Shown here: positions 33,801 to 41,534 of the stretch, piece by piece
Numbering within the stretch: the first letter of the stretch is position 1
Layout of the letters: each line of letters opens with the position of its first letter
Source of the DNA: Candidatus Rokuibacteriota bacterium
GTDB taxonomy: Bacteria; Methylomirabilota; Methylomirabilia; Rokubacteriales; CSP1-6
Length of the DNA stretch: 44,251 nt
Assembly: GCA_003221615.1 (NCBI GenBank)
Contig: QHSQ01000011.1
Location: forward strand, 1 to 44,251
Reading direction: 5' to 3'
Translations under genes and position numbers: made by a program
The notes under the pieces: model-generated
What the model saw: the letters and a program-made list of their open reading frames with translations, nothing else
The model's database searches: none
What the model was told of the DNA's origin: nothing

Positions 33801-34819
33801 GCTTGCCTGTTTCACAGATGTGGGCTGTGGCGTCCTATGTCCTTCGGCAGAAGCTCGCCGGTCGTAAACGGTACCCCCTCGTGCTGATGCTCGAGCCCCT
33901 CTTCCGCTGTAATCTCGCGTGTGCCGGCTGCGGCAAGATCCAGTACCCGGCGCAGATCTTGAGGAAACACCTGACGGTCGAGCAGTGCCTCGCCGCCGTC
34001 GACGAATGCGGCACGCCCGTGGTGTCGATCCCCGGCGGCGAGCCGCTGATGTACCCGGACATCGGACGCCTCGTCAAAGAGCTGGTCGCGCGTCGCAAGT
34101 ACGTCTACCTGTGCACCAACGCCATCCTCTTGAAGGAAAAGCTCGAGGCGGGTCTCTTCACGCCCTCGAAGTATTTTTCCTTCAGCGTGCACCTGGACGG
34201 TCTGCACGAGGAGCACGACGAGGCGGTGTGCCGCGACGGCGTCTACGTCCAGGCGGTCGAGGGGATCAAGGAAGCGCTCCGCCGAGGTTTCCGCGTCACC
34301 ACCAACTCGACCTTGTTCGACGGTGCCAGCCCGCTGCGGATGCGCGAGTTCTTCGACGAGATGATGAGCCTGGGTGTCGAGGGGATGATGATCTCGCCCG
34401 GGTACAGCTATTCGAAGGCGCCGGACCAGGAGCACTTCCTGCGCACCCAGCGCGCGCACGATCTCTTCTCGACGATGCTGTCGAATCCGAAGCGGGGGTG
34501 GCGGTTCAACCAGTCGCCGCTGTTCTTACAATTCCTCATGGGCAAGCGCGAGTTCGAGTGCACGCCGTGGGGCAACCCGACCTACAACGTCTTCGGCTGG
34601 CAGCGTCCCTGCTATCTCCTCCAGGAAGGCTACGCGGCGACGTTCAAGGAGCTGCTCGAGACCACCCGCTGGGAAAACTACGGGCGGCGGAGCGGCAACG
34701 AGAAGTGCCGCGACTGCATGGTGCACTGTGGGTACGAGCCGTCGGCGGTGCATCACACGTTCGCGTCGTGGCGTGGATTCCGCGACACCGTCGCGGCCAC
34801 CGTCACCGGCCGGTACTGA
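33797..34819 (+). CDS. hpnH: Hopanoid radical-SAM protein HpnH (adenosylhopane synthase)
   Basis: A 340-residue radical-SAM enzyme; FRCNLACAGCGK gives the CxxxCxxC cluster (C38, C42, C45). IPGGEPLMYPDI is the GGE motif, and the C-terminal NEKCRDCMVHCGYEPSA is a second cysteine patch typical of HpnH. The enzyme joins the 5'-deoxyadenosyl group of SAM to diploptene, giving adenosylhopane, the entry to extended hopanoids. Coupled to the preceding gene by ATGA. Confidence 0.95.
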   Translation: MSLPVSQMWAVASYVLRQKLAGRKRYPLVLMLEPLFRCNLACAGCGKIQYPAQILRKHLTVEQCLAAVDECGTPVVSIPGGEPLMYPDIGRLVKELVARRKYVYLCTNAILLKEKLEAGLFTPSKYFSFSVHLDGLHEEHDEAVCRDGVYVQAVEGIKEALRRGFRVTTNSTLFDGASPLRMREFFDEMMSLGVEGMMISPGYSYSKAPDQEHFLRTQRAHDLFSTMLSNPKRGWRFNQSPLFLQFLMGKREFECTPWGNPTYNVFGWQRPCYLLQEGYAATFKELLETTRWENYGRRSGNEKCRDCMVHCGYEPSAVHHTFASWRGFRDTVAATVTGRY

Positions 34820-34832
34820 GCGGGTTGGCCGC

Positions 34833-35201
34833 ATGACGGAGGCGACGACGCTCGAAGGCTGGACGCCGCAGATCGGCCCCGGTCTGTCTCTGGAAGAGGT
34901 GGTCGACAAGGCGTTCGACTACCGCGGTAACGTCACCGTGGTGAAGACCGACGGCTCGGAGACCGAGGGCTATCTGTTCAATCGCAACGCCGACGCGCCG
35001 CAGCCGTTCGTCCAGATGTTCGACCTGAGCGGCGCGGGACCCCACACCATCTTGTATCGCGAGATCCGGACGATCCGATTCACCGGGCGGGATACGGCGG
35101 CGGGCAATTCCTACGCGGCGTGGCTCCGCGCGAAGGAAGCGGCCAGGTCCGCGGCCCGCCCCGAGAAGGGCTCCGGCTCAACGCCCGCCAGGGGCGCGTG
35201 A
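34833..35201 (+). CDS. Uncharacterised 122-aa protein between hpnH and hpnG
   Basis: Begins MTEATTLEGWTPQIGPG, 13 bp after hpnH, and its stop overlaps the GTG of hpnG. I do not recognise a named domain. Residues about 20-90 alternate beta-type segments (NVTVVKTDGSETEGYLFNR, FVQMFDLS, HTILYREIRTIRFTG) that look like a small SH3- or Sm-like barrel, followed by a helix (SYAAWLRAKEAARSAA) and a disordered tail. No signal peptide or membrane segment. Position inside the coupled hpnH-hpnG pair suggests a hopanoid-specific role. Confidence 0.75.
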   Translation: MTEATTLEGWTPQIGPGLSLEEVVDKAFDYRGNVTVVKTDGSETEGYLFNRNADAPQPFVQMFDLSGAGPHTILYREIRTIRFTGRDTAAGNSYAAWLRAKEAARSAARPEKGSGSTPARGA

Positions 35202-35875
35202 CCCGCGTCCTCGTCGTCACCGCGGTCGACCTCGAAGCCCGCGGTCTCGCCCGTCATCTGGGCCTCGCGCGCGTCCCCGGAAGCGAATGGCCGCACTACC
35301 GCGGCGGCGCCCTCGACCTCGTCTGCGCGGGCCCGCGAGCCACGTATCTCGACGCCCGCGCCGCGAGCGTCGCGTCGGCCTCGCTCGTGATCTCGGCGGG
35401 CGTCTGCGGGGCGCTCTCACCGGACCTCACCGAAGGCGACCTGGTCGTCCCCGCGGTCGTGGTGAGGGCGACGCAGCGCCACGCGACGGTGGTCCTGCCC
35501 GAGCTGCGCCGCGCTGGGACCCTCGTGACGGTGGACGAGATCGTGGCGACTCCGGAGCAGAAGGCGCGGCTCTGGGTGGAGACCGGTGCCCTGGCCTGTG
35601 ACATGGAGTCGGCCCCGATCGTCGAGTGGGCCGCCGGGCGCGGGCTCCGCGTCGCCGTCGTCCGCGGAGTGTCGGACCGAGCCAGCCGCGGCGTCTCCGC
35701 AGACCTGGCCGCCGTCGTCGAGCCCGACGGCCGTGTGCGGACGACGCGCGCCGTGCGCGTGGTGCTCTCGCGCCCCCGTGCCATTCCCGAGGCGATGATG
35801 CTCATGAGCGGAACGAACGCCGCGCTCAAGTCCGTCGCCGCCGCCCTCGGCCGGATCGCGAGAACGCACGCATGA
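35198..35875 (+). CDS. hpnG: Hopanoid phosphorylase/nucleosidase HpnG
   Basis: A 225-residue member of the nucleoside-phosphorylase/MTA-SAH nucleosidase superfamily, of the HpnG type that removes adenine from adenosylhopane to give ribosylhopane or its phosphate. Landmarks: VLVVTAVDLEARGLARHLG, SLVISAGVCGALSPDLTEGDLVVP, and LACDMESAPIVEWAA, with the catalytic-pocket DMES. GTG 35198 overlaps the previous stop; the stop overlaps the ATG at 35872 (ATGA). Confidence 0.88.
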   Translation: MTRVLVVTAVDLEARGLARHLGLARVPGSEWPHYRGGALDLVCAGPRATYLDARAASVASASLVISAGVCGALSPDLTEGDLVVPAVVVRATQRHATVVLPELRRAGTLVTVDEIVATPEQKARLWVETGALACDMESAPIVEWAAGRGLRVAVVRGVSDRASRGVSADLAAVVEPDGRVRTTRAVRVVLSRPRAIPEAMMLMSGTNAALKSVAAALGRIARTHA

Positions 35876-36285
35876 AACTAATGCAAGCCCTCGCCCAAGA
35901 CCAGGCGTGTCGGCGCCACGGCGCGAAACCACCTACGCAAGACCGGGCGTGTCGGCGCCACGCCGCGACACCCCCCGCGCAAGACCGGGCGTGTCGGCGC
36001 CACACCGCGAAACCGCCCGCGCAAGATCGGGCGTGTCGGCGCCACACCGCGAAACCGCCCGCGCAAGATCGGGCGTGTCGGCGCCACACCGCGAAACCGC
36101 CCGCGCAAGATCGGGCGTGTCGGCGCCACGCCGCGACACCCCCCGCGCAAGACCGGGCGTGTCGGCACCACGCCGCGAAACCGCCCGCGCAAGATCGGGC
36201 GTGTCGGCGCCACGCCGCTCCTGTATCAGGCCACCCCCGGTCCAAGCCGGCCTCATGGCCCCCGCTACAACAGACGCACTGGTAA
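35872..36285 (+). CDS. Repeat-encoded ORF (14-residue Cys/His/Arg-rich repeats)
   Basis: A 137-codon frame made almost wholly of a 42-bp tandem repeat. Each 14-residue unit resembles QDRACRRHTAKPPA, with a CRRH motif every 14 residues. The ATG at 35872 overlaps the hpnG stop in an ATGA, and the TAA at 36283-36285 lies 31 bp inside hpnA. Whether it is translated is unclear: all six frames are open through the repeat, so openness is not evidence of coding. Placement makes it a possible coupling bridge. It has no similarity that I recognise. Confidence 0.35.
   Translation: MKLMQALAQDQACRRHGAKPPTQDRACRRHAATPPAQDRACRRHTAKPPAQDRACRRHTAKPPAQDRACRRHTAKPPAQDRACRRHAATPPAQDRACRHHAAKPPAQDRACRRHAAPVSGHPRSKPASWPPLQQTHW
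35899..36218 (+). repeat. 42-bp tandem repeat array (seven full units and a partial)
   Basis: Units start at 35899, 35941, 35983, 36025, 36067, 36109 and 36151, plus 26 bases from 36193. Three neighbouring units (36025, 36067 and nearly 35983) are identical or differ by one base, while the ends diverge, as expected for recent internal duplication. Each unit contains GTGTCGGCGCCAC with the GGCGCC palindrome, and some can fold GGCGTG with CACGCC. There are no unique spacers, so this is not a CRISPR array. It lies between hpnG and hpnA. Confidence 0.93.
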
Positions 36286-37274
36286 CGGGCGCGAGCGGTT
36301 TCGTCGGCGCCAACCTCGCGCGCGAGCTCCTGCGCGAGGGCGCGACGGTGCGCGTGCTCGCGAGACCCGGCGGCGACCGGCGCGCGATCGAGGGGTTGAA
36401 AGTCGACGTGTTCGACGGCGACCTCGTCGATCCGGCGTCGGTCCGGCGCGCAGTGGAAGGGGCGCGGACGGTCTTTCACGTCGCCGCCGACTATCGGCTC
36501 TGGGCTCGCCGGCCCGAGGAGATCTATCGGGCCAACGTCGAGGGAACGCGCGCCGTCCTGCAGGCCGCCGCAGACTCAGGCGTGCGGCGGGTCGTCTACA
36601 CCTCGAGCGTCGGCGCGCTGGGTATCCCCAAGGACGGCACGCCCGGGACGGAGACCACCCCCGTCGCCTTGGCCGACATGGTCGGGCCCTACAAAGCCTC
36701 GAAGTTTCTCGCCGAGCAGGTCGCCCTCGGCTTTGCGCTCAAGGGACTTCCGGTCGTGATCGTGAATCCGTCGACGCCGATCGGCCCTTGGGACGTCAAG
36801 CCGACGCCGACCGGCCAGATGGTCGTCGATTTCTTGAAGAACAAGATGTTCGCGACGCTCGACACGGGCCTGAATCTCGTTCATGTCCGCGACGTCGCGC
36901 GCGGTCACCTCCTGGCCGCCGAGCGCGGCCGGGTCGGTGAGAAGTACATCCTTGGCAACGCCAATCTGACCCTCGACGAGATCGGCGTGCTGCTGGCCGA
37001 GATCGCCGGGAGCCGCGCGCCGCGCGCCCGCATCCCGTATGCCGTCGCCTGGCTGGCCGCCGGGTGCATGGAAGTCGCGGCGCGCGTCACGGGCTCGCCC
37101 CCGCGGGCGTCGCTGACCGCGGTGCGCATGGCGCGCAAGCGCATGTTCTTCAGCTCGGCCAAGGCCGTGCGCGAGCTCGGACTGCCGCAGACCGACGTGC
37201 GCGTCGCGCTCCGCGAGGCGACCGACTGGTTCGTCGAGCACGGCTACGCCACGCGCGCACGGAAGACCGCATGA
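36255..37274 (+). CDS. hpnA: Hopanoid-associated sugar epimerase HpnA
   Basis: A 339-residue extended SDR: DALVTGASGFVGANLAREL is the NAD(P) site (TGxxGxxG), VYTSSVGALG and YKASKFLAEQ supply the serine and YxxxK catalytic residues. The pattern (HVAADYRLWARRPEEIYRANV) is characteristic of HpnA. The exact step is unproven; mutants elsewhere affect hopanoid side chains. The ATG at 36255 gives a normal start; the frame is open upstream through the repeat, but that extension is repeat sequence. Its stop overlaps the hpnD ATG (37271). Confidence 0.9.
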   Translation: MAPATTDALVTGASGFVGANLARELLREGATVRVLARPGGDRRAIEGLKVDVFDGDLVDPASVRRAVEGARTVFHVAADYRLWARRPEEIYRANVEGTRAVLQAAADSGVRRVVYTSSVGALGIPKDGTPGTETTPVALADMVGPYKASKFLAEQVALGFALKGLPVVIVNPSTPIGPWDVKPTPTGQMVVDFLKNKMFATLDTGLNLVHVRDVARGHLLAAERGRVGEKYILGNANLTLDEIGVLLAEIAGSRAPRARIPYAVAWLAAGCMEVAARVTGSPPRASLTAVRMARKRMFFSSAKAVRELGLPQTDVRVALREATDWFVEHGYATRARKTA

Positions 37275-38158
37275 TCGGCGACCTCGCGGCCCGACTGACC
37301 CGGAAGAGCCGCTCGAACTTCTACTACGCGTTCCTCGCGCTCCCCAAGTCTCGCCGGGACGCGCTCTACGCCGTGTACGCCTTTTGCCGGACCGTGGACG
37401 ACATCGCGGACCTCGGCGACGAGCGCGGCACCGATCGTGCCGAGCAACGCCGGGCGCTCGATCGCTGGCGCCGCGACGTGGCGCTGTGCTACGAGCCCGG
37501 CGGCGCCCCGGCCGACCCGATCGCCGCGCGCCTGGCGCAGGCGGTGCGCGCGTTCGCGATTCCGAAGGTCGCGCTGCTGGCGATCATCGACGGCGTCGCC
37601 ATGGATCTCGAGCGCGTCCGCTACGAGACCGCCGACGACCTCTACCCGTATTGCTATCGCGTGGCCTCGGCCGTGGGGCTGTGCTGCATCGAGATCTTCG
37701 GCTACACCGATCCGCAGGCGCGCCAGTACGCGATCGACCTCGGCACGGCGCTCCAGCTCACGAACATCATCCGCGACGTCGGCGCCGACGCGCGCGCGGG
37801 GCGGGTCTACGTGCCGCAGGACGATCTACGGAAGTTCGGCGTGACCGTCGAGGATCTTCAGGCCGGCCGGTACACCGAGCAGTTCGTGCGGCTCATGCGT
37901 CACCAGGCGGAGGGCGCGCGGCGGTTCTACCACGCGGCGCAGGCGAGCTTCCCGACTGTGGACGCGCGTTCGCTCGTGCCGGCCGAGATCATGGGGCGGA
38001 TTTACCTGGCCCTGCTCGAAGAGATCGAGGCGCGTCGCTTTCAGGTCTTCGGCGAGCGTGTCACGGTGCCCACCGGTCGCAAGGTCGCGATCGCCTTTCG
38101 CTGCTGGGCGGCGGCGCGGTTCGGCTCCGCCGGCTCGGGCGGCGGCCGCGCCGCGTGA
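37271..38158 (+). CDS. hpnD: Presqualene diphosphate synthase HpnD
   Basis: A 295-residue trans-isoprenyl diphosphate head-to-head synthase. SNFYYAFLALPKSRRDALYAVYAFCRTVDDIAD contains the first DxxxD motif; LTNIIRDVGADARAGRVYVP the second. The FYYAFL start and length fit HpnD, which makes presqualene diphosphate from two farnesyl diphosphates. The partner steps to squalene (HpnC, HpnE) are not in the window. Coupled to hpnA (ATGA) and to the next dehydrogenase (GTGA at 38155). Confidence 0.9.
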   Translation: MIGDLAARLTRKSRSNFYYAFLALPKSRRDALYAVYAFCRTVDDIADLGDERGTDRAEQRRALDRWRRDVALCYEPGGAPADPIAARLAQAVRAFAIPKVALLAIIDGVAMDLERVRYETADDLYPYCYRVASAVGLCCIEIFGYTDPQARQYAIDLGTALQLTNIIRDVGADARAGRVYVPQDDLRKFGVTVEDLQAGRYTEQFVRLMRHQAEGARRFYHAAQASFPTVDARSLVPAEIMGRIYLALLEEIEARRFQVFGERVTVPTGRKVAIAFRCWAAARFGSAGSGGGRAA

Positions 38159-39165
38159 AGGCCGCCGTCTACCGCGGCGCCGGGCGGCTCGTCGCCGAAG
38201 ACTGGCCCAGGCCGTCGATCGGGGAGGGCGAGCTTCTCCTGCGTCTCAAGGGGTGCGGTCTCTGCGGATCGGACATTGCGAAGATCGTCGACCCCACCAC
38301 GAAGGTCCCGGCGGTGTTCGGTCACGAGGTCGTCGGTGAAGTGGCGGCCGTCGGCTCGGGCGTGTCCACCTACGCCGTCGGGGACCGTGTCGTGGCGGCC
38401 CACCACGTCCCGTGCGGCGACTGTCACTACTGCCGTCGGGGCAGCGAGTCGATGTGCGCTGCGTTCAAGGCCTCGAATCTCGATCCGGGCGGATTCGCCG
38501 AGTACGTCCGCGTGCCCGCGCCCAACGTGCGCCACGCGACCTTCCGGGTGCCGCCGCAGGTCAGCGACGAGGCCGCGTCGTTCGTCGAGCCGCTGGCCTG
38601 CTGTCTGCGCGCGGTCCGGCGCGCCCGCGTTCAGCCGGGCGACACCGCGGTCGTCGTCGGTCTGGGATCGATAGGCTGCCTGTTCGTTCAGCTGCTCAAG
38701 CGGGCGGGCACGGCCGTCGTCGGCGCTGACGCGCTGTCCGATCGTGCCGTGTTCGCGCGCGAGCTGGGCGCCGACGCCGGCGGCACGCTCGAGGTCGCCG
38801 CGAAAGCTCAGCGCGAGCTCTCCGCCGGTCGCGGCGCCGATCACGTCATCCTCACGGGCGGCGGCGCGGCGGTGCTTCCGTGGACGGCGGAGATCGTGCG
38901 GGATGGCGGAGCCATCCACTATTTCGCGGGCGGAGAGGGCGCTGCGCTGCCGCTGCCGCTCGAGACGCTCTATCACCGCGAGCTGACGATCACCGCGACC
39001 TACTCGTCGTCACCGTCCGATCTGGCCGAGGCGTTTGGCCTGATCACGAGCGGCGCGATCCAGGTCGAGCGCCTCATCACCCATCGGGTACCGCTGGCGA
39101 GTCTGGCGAGCGGCGTCGACTTGATGCGCCGGCGCGAAGCGCTGAAGGTGTACGTCACGCCGTGA
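38155..39165 (+). CDS. Zinc-dependent medium-chain dehydrogenase 1 of hopanoid locus
   Basis: A 336-residue MDR protein. Catalytic zinc site: KGCGLCGSDIAK (Cys) and GHEVVGE (His, Glu). Structural zinc lobe: PCGDCHYCRRGSESMC. Rossmann motif: VVGLGSIGCLFVQLL. It is close in layout to sorbitol/threonine dehydrogenases and to the cyclitol dehydrogenases of aminoglycoside routes. Translationally coupled at both ends (GTGA overlaps with hpnD and with the next dehydrogenase), so it is made with the hopanoid enzymes. Substrate unknown. Confidence 0.85.
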   Translation: MKAAVYRGAGRLVAEDWPRPSIGEGELLLRLKGCGLCGSDIAKIVDPTTKVPAVFGHEVVGEVAAVGSGVSTYAVGDRVVAAHHVPCGDCHYCRRGSESMCAAFKASNLDPGGFAEYVRVPAPNVRHATFRVPPQVSDEAASFVEPLACCLRAVRRARVQPGDTAVVVGLGSIGCLFVQLLKRAGTAVVGADALSDRAVFARELGADAGGTLEVAAKAQRELSAGRGADHVILTGGGAAVLPWTAEIVRDGGAIHYFAGGEGAALPLPLETLYHRELTITATYSSSPSDLAEAFGLITSGAIQVERLITHRVPLASLASGVDLMRRREALKVYVTP

Positions 39166-40187
39166 GGGCGATGGTCTTCCACGGCCCCGGCGATCTGCGC
39201 CGGGAGGACCTGCCGGTGCCGGTGCCGGCACCGGGCGAGCTGGTCATGCGCATCGATGCCGCGCTGACGTGCGGCACCGACGTGAAGACCTTGCGCCGCG
39301 GTCACCCCGTGATGATCCCGAAGGTTCCGACGGTCTTCGGGCACGAGTTCGCCGGCACGGTCACGTCGGTCGGCTCGGGCGTCGCCGGCTTCCGCGAAGG
39401 CGATCGCGTGGTCGCGGCGAACTCGGCGCCATGCGCGACCTGTCCGTCGTGTCGCGCCGGGCGCCCGAATCTCTGCGAGGATCTCCTGTTCGTCAACGGC
39501 GCCTACGGCGAGTTCATCCTGCTGCCGCCGCGGCTGGTGGCGCGCAACGTCGTCCCGCTCGCGGCCTCGCTTCCGGCCGAGCGCGCCGCGTTCGCCGAGC
39601 CGCTGGCGTGCGCGCTCCTGGCAATCGAGCGAGCGAGAGTCGAGTCCGGCCAGACGGTGGTGGTGTTCGGCCACGGGCCCCTCGGGTGCCTGCTCGGAAT
39701 GCTGGCGGCTTCCCGCAAGGCGCGGGTCGTCATGGTCGGCAAGTCCGGCTGGCGCTTCGATCGCCTGAAGGGCCTCGGCTTCGCCCGCTGGCTCGACGCG
39801 ACGAGCACCGGCAACGTCGTGGAGGTTATTCGCGACATCACCGACGGTCGTGGCGCCGAGGTCACCGTCGATGCGACCGGTCGGCCCGAGGTGTGGGAGC
39901 AGGCCGTAGACGCGGTTGGACGCGGCGGCAGCGTGCTGTTCTTCGGCGGCTGCGCGCCCGGCACCGCGATCCGTCTCGACACGCGGCGGACGCACTACGA
40001 GGAGCTGACCTTGCTCGGCGCCTTCCACCACACGCCGGAGATGATCCGCCGGGCAGTGGAGATGTTGGCGTCGGGCGCCCTGGTACCCGACAGTCTGATC
40101 TCGCATCGGATGGTGCTGGAAGAGGTCGGGCAGGCCCTCGCGCTCATGGCGAAGGGCGAGGCGCTGAAGGTGCTGATCCGATCGTGA
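39162..40187 (+). CDS. Zinc-dependent medium-chain dehydrogenase 2 of hopanoid locus
   Basis: A 341-residue MDR protein, similar in plan to its upstream neighbour but clearly diverged. Catalytic site: ALTCGTDVKTLRRG and GHEFAGT; structural lobe: PCATCPSCRAGRPNLC; Rossmann: VVFGHGPLGCLLGML. GTG 39162 overlaps the previous stop; ATG 39171 is the alternative. The tandem pair may be two subunits of one enzyme or two successive oxidoreductases. ispH follows after 91 bp. Confidence 0.85.
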   Translation: MRAMVFHGPGDLRREDLPVPVPAPGELVMRIDAALTCGTDVKTLRRGHPVMIPKVPTVFGHEFAGTVTSVGSGVAGFREGDRVVAANSAPCATCPSCRAGRPNLCEDLLFVNGAYGEFILLPPRLVARNVVPLAASLPAERAAFAEPLACALLAIERARVESGQTVVVFGHGPLGCLLGMLAASRKARVVMVGKSGWRFDRLKGLGFARWLDATSTGNVVEVIRDITDGRGAEVTVDATGRPEVWEQAVDAVGRGGSVLFFGGCAPGTAIRLDTRRTHYEELTLLGAFHHTPEMIRRAVEMLASGALVPDSLISHRMVLEEVGQALALMAKGEALKVLIRS

Positions 40188-40278
40188 GGTCCTGGTCGCG
40201 GCTGGGAATCCCACGTCGCGGTGTCGGCATGTCATACTATTTCCGATGAGCAGGGATTCCGATGAGGCAAGGAGCGCC

Positions 40279-41271
40279 ATGAAAGCCCCTATCGCCGAGA
40301 TCCTCCTGGCCGGGCCCCGCGGATTTTGCGCGGGCGTCGAGCGCGCGATCGACATCGTCGAGCTGGCGCTGTCGGTGTGCAAGCCGCCCGTCTACGTGCG
40401 TCGCGAGATCGTCCACAACCGGCTCGTCGTCGAGACGCTCCGCCAGCAGGGCGCGATCTTCGTGGACGAGCTCGACGAAGTCCCGGACGATGCGACCGTG
40501 ATCTTCAGCGCCCACGGGATCTCGCCCGAGGTGCGCGCCGAGGGGGCGCGCCGCGGCCTGCGCGTGATCGACGCGACCTGCCCGCTCGTGACCAAGGTGC
40601 ACCTCGAGGCCGTCCGCTACGCCCGCGAGGGCTACTCGATCGTGCTGATCGGCCACGAGGACCACGACGAGGTGATCGGCACGCTCGGCGAGGCACCCGA
40701 CCGTATCTTCGTCATCGCCGCCGTGGACAAGGTCGCAACGCTCGAGGTGCCGAACCCCGACAAGGTCGCGTACCTGACCCAGACGACGCTCTCGGTGGAC
40801 GACACGCGCGACGTGATCGAAGCGTTGCGGCGGAGGTTTCCGAAGATCGTCGGCCCGTCGCGCAACGACATTTGCTACGCCACGCAGAACCGCCAGGCGG
40901 CGGTCAAACGGCTGTCGAACGACGTCGACCTCCTGCTGGTGATCGGCTCCGCCAACAGCTCCAACGCGATCCGCCTCGTGGAAGTCGCGCGCACGGCCGG
41001 CACCCGCGCGCATCTCATCAACGACGTGGGCGACATCCGTCCGGAGTGGCTCGAGAGCGCCCGCCGGGTCGGCATCACCGCCGGCGCCTCGACGCCGGAA
41101 GTCCTGGTCACCCAGACGGTGGAGGCGCTGCGAGGGCAGGGTGTGGCGGTGCGAGAAGTGCACGTGGTCGAAGAGGACGTTCGGTTCGCGCTGCCCCAGG
41201 AGCTTGCGCGCATGGCCGAGGAGCGCGGGATGACGCTCCCGGCTCGGACCGCGATGCGCCAGACTATTTGA
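40279..41271 (+). CDS. ispH: 4-hydroxy-3-methylbut-2-enyl diphosphate reductase
   Basis: A 330-residue IspH, the last enzyme of the MEP pathway, giving IPP and DMAPP from HMBPP. The three iron-sulfur cysteines are C17 (GPRGFCAGV), C101 (DATCPLVTKVH) and C199 (NDICYATQNRQ); FSAHGIS and the GSANSSNAIRL substrate motif are present. The ATG at 40279 is preferred over 40246 because AAGGAG lies four bases upstream. It supplies isoprenoid units to the neighbouring hopanoid genes. An 86-bp hairpin-bearing tandem repeat follows its stop. Confidence 0.95.
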   Translation: MKAPIAEILLAGPRGFCAGVERAIDIVELALSVCKPPVYVRREIVHNRLVVETLRQQGAIFVDELDEVPDDATVIFSAHGISPEVRAEGARRGLRVIDATCPLVTKVHLEAVRYAREGYSIVLIGHEDHDEVIGTLGEAPDRIFVIAAVDKVATLEVPNPDKVAYLTQTTLSVDDTRDVIEALRRRFPKIVGPSRNDICYATQNRQAAVKRLSNDVDLLLVIGSANSSNAIRLVEVARTAGTRAHLINDVGDIRPEWLESARRVGITAGASTPEVLVTQTVEALRGQGVAVREVHVVEEDVRFALPQELARMAEERGMTLPARTAMRQTI

Positions 41272-41274
41272 GAT

Positions 41275-41501
41275 GGGGGGCCTCGAAGGGCCCCCCAAGC
41301 CCCCCGCGCTCGGAAGCGCCCCGGCAAAGCCGTGGCGCTCCTCGATTTTGCTTGAGGTCATGGGGGCCTCGAAGGGCCCCCCAAGCCCCCCGCGCTCGGA
41401 AGCGCCCCGGCAAAGCCGTGGCGCTCCTCGATTTTGCTTGAGGTCATGGGGGCCTCGAAGGGCCCCCCAAGCCCCCCGCGCTCCTCGATTTGCTTGAGGT
41501 C
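41275..41501. repeat. 86-bp tandem repeat with two hairpins per unit, downstream of ispH
   Basis: Units begin at about 41281, 41367 and 41453 (period 86). Units 1 and 2 are essentially identical. Each unit has a strong hairpin (first copy 41275-41282 with 41289-41296, 6-base loop) and a second imperfect one (41312-41320 with 41334-41341). Unit 3 lacks 29 bases including the second hairpin; the gap is bounded by a GCGCTC direct repeat, as in slippage. The first hairpin lies three bases after the ispH stop and could terminate its transcript. No gene is credible in 41272-41534. Confidence 0.9.
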
Positions 41502-41534
41502 CCCGGGGCTCGACGGGCCCCTACGCTTCGCTGG

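Noticed and set aside
35899..36218. Possible CRISPR array
   Set aside because: Units are contiguous with no unique spacers, and there is no cas gene nearby; it is a simple tandem repeat.
35907..36254. Long N-terminal extension of HpnA through the repeat
   Set aside because: The frame is open only because the repeat has no stops; HpnA's conserved start begins just after ATG 36255.
41273..41497. 74-codon proline-rich frame in the 86-bp repeat
   Set aside because: It arises from repeat sequence after ispH, has no ribosome-binding site and shifts frame between units (86 is not a multiple of 3).
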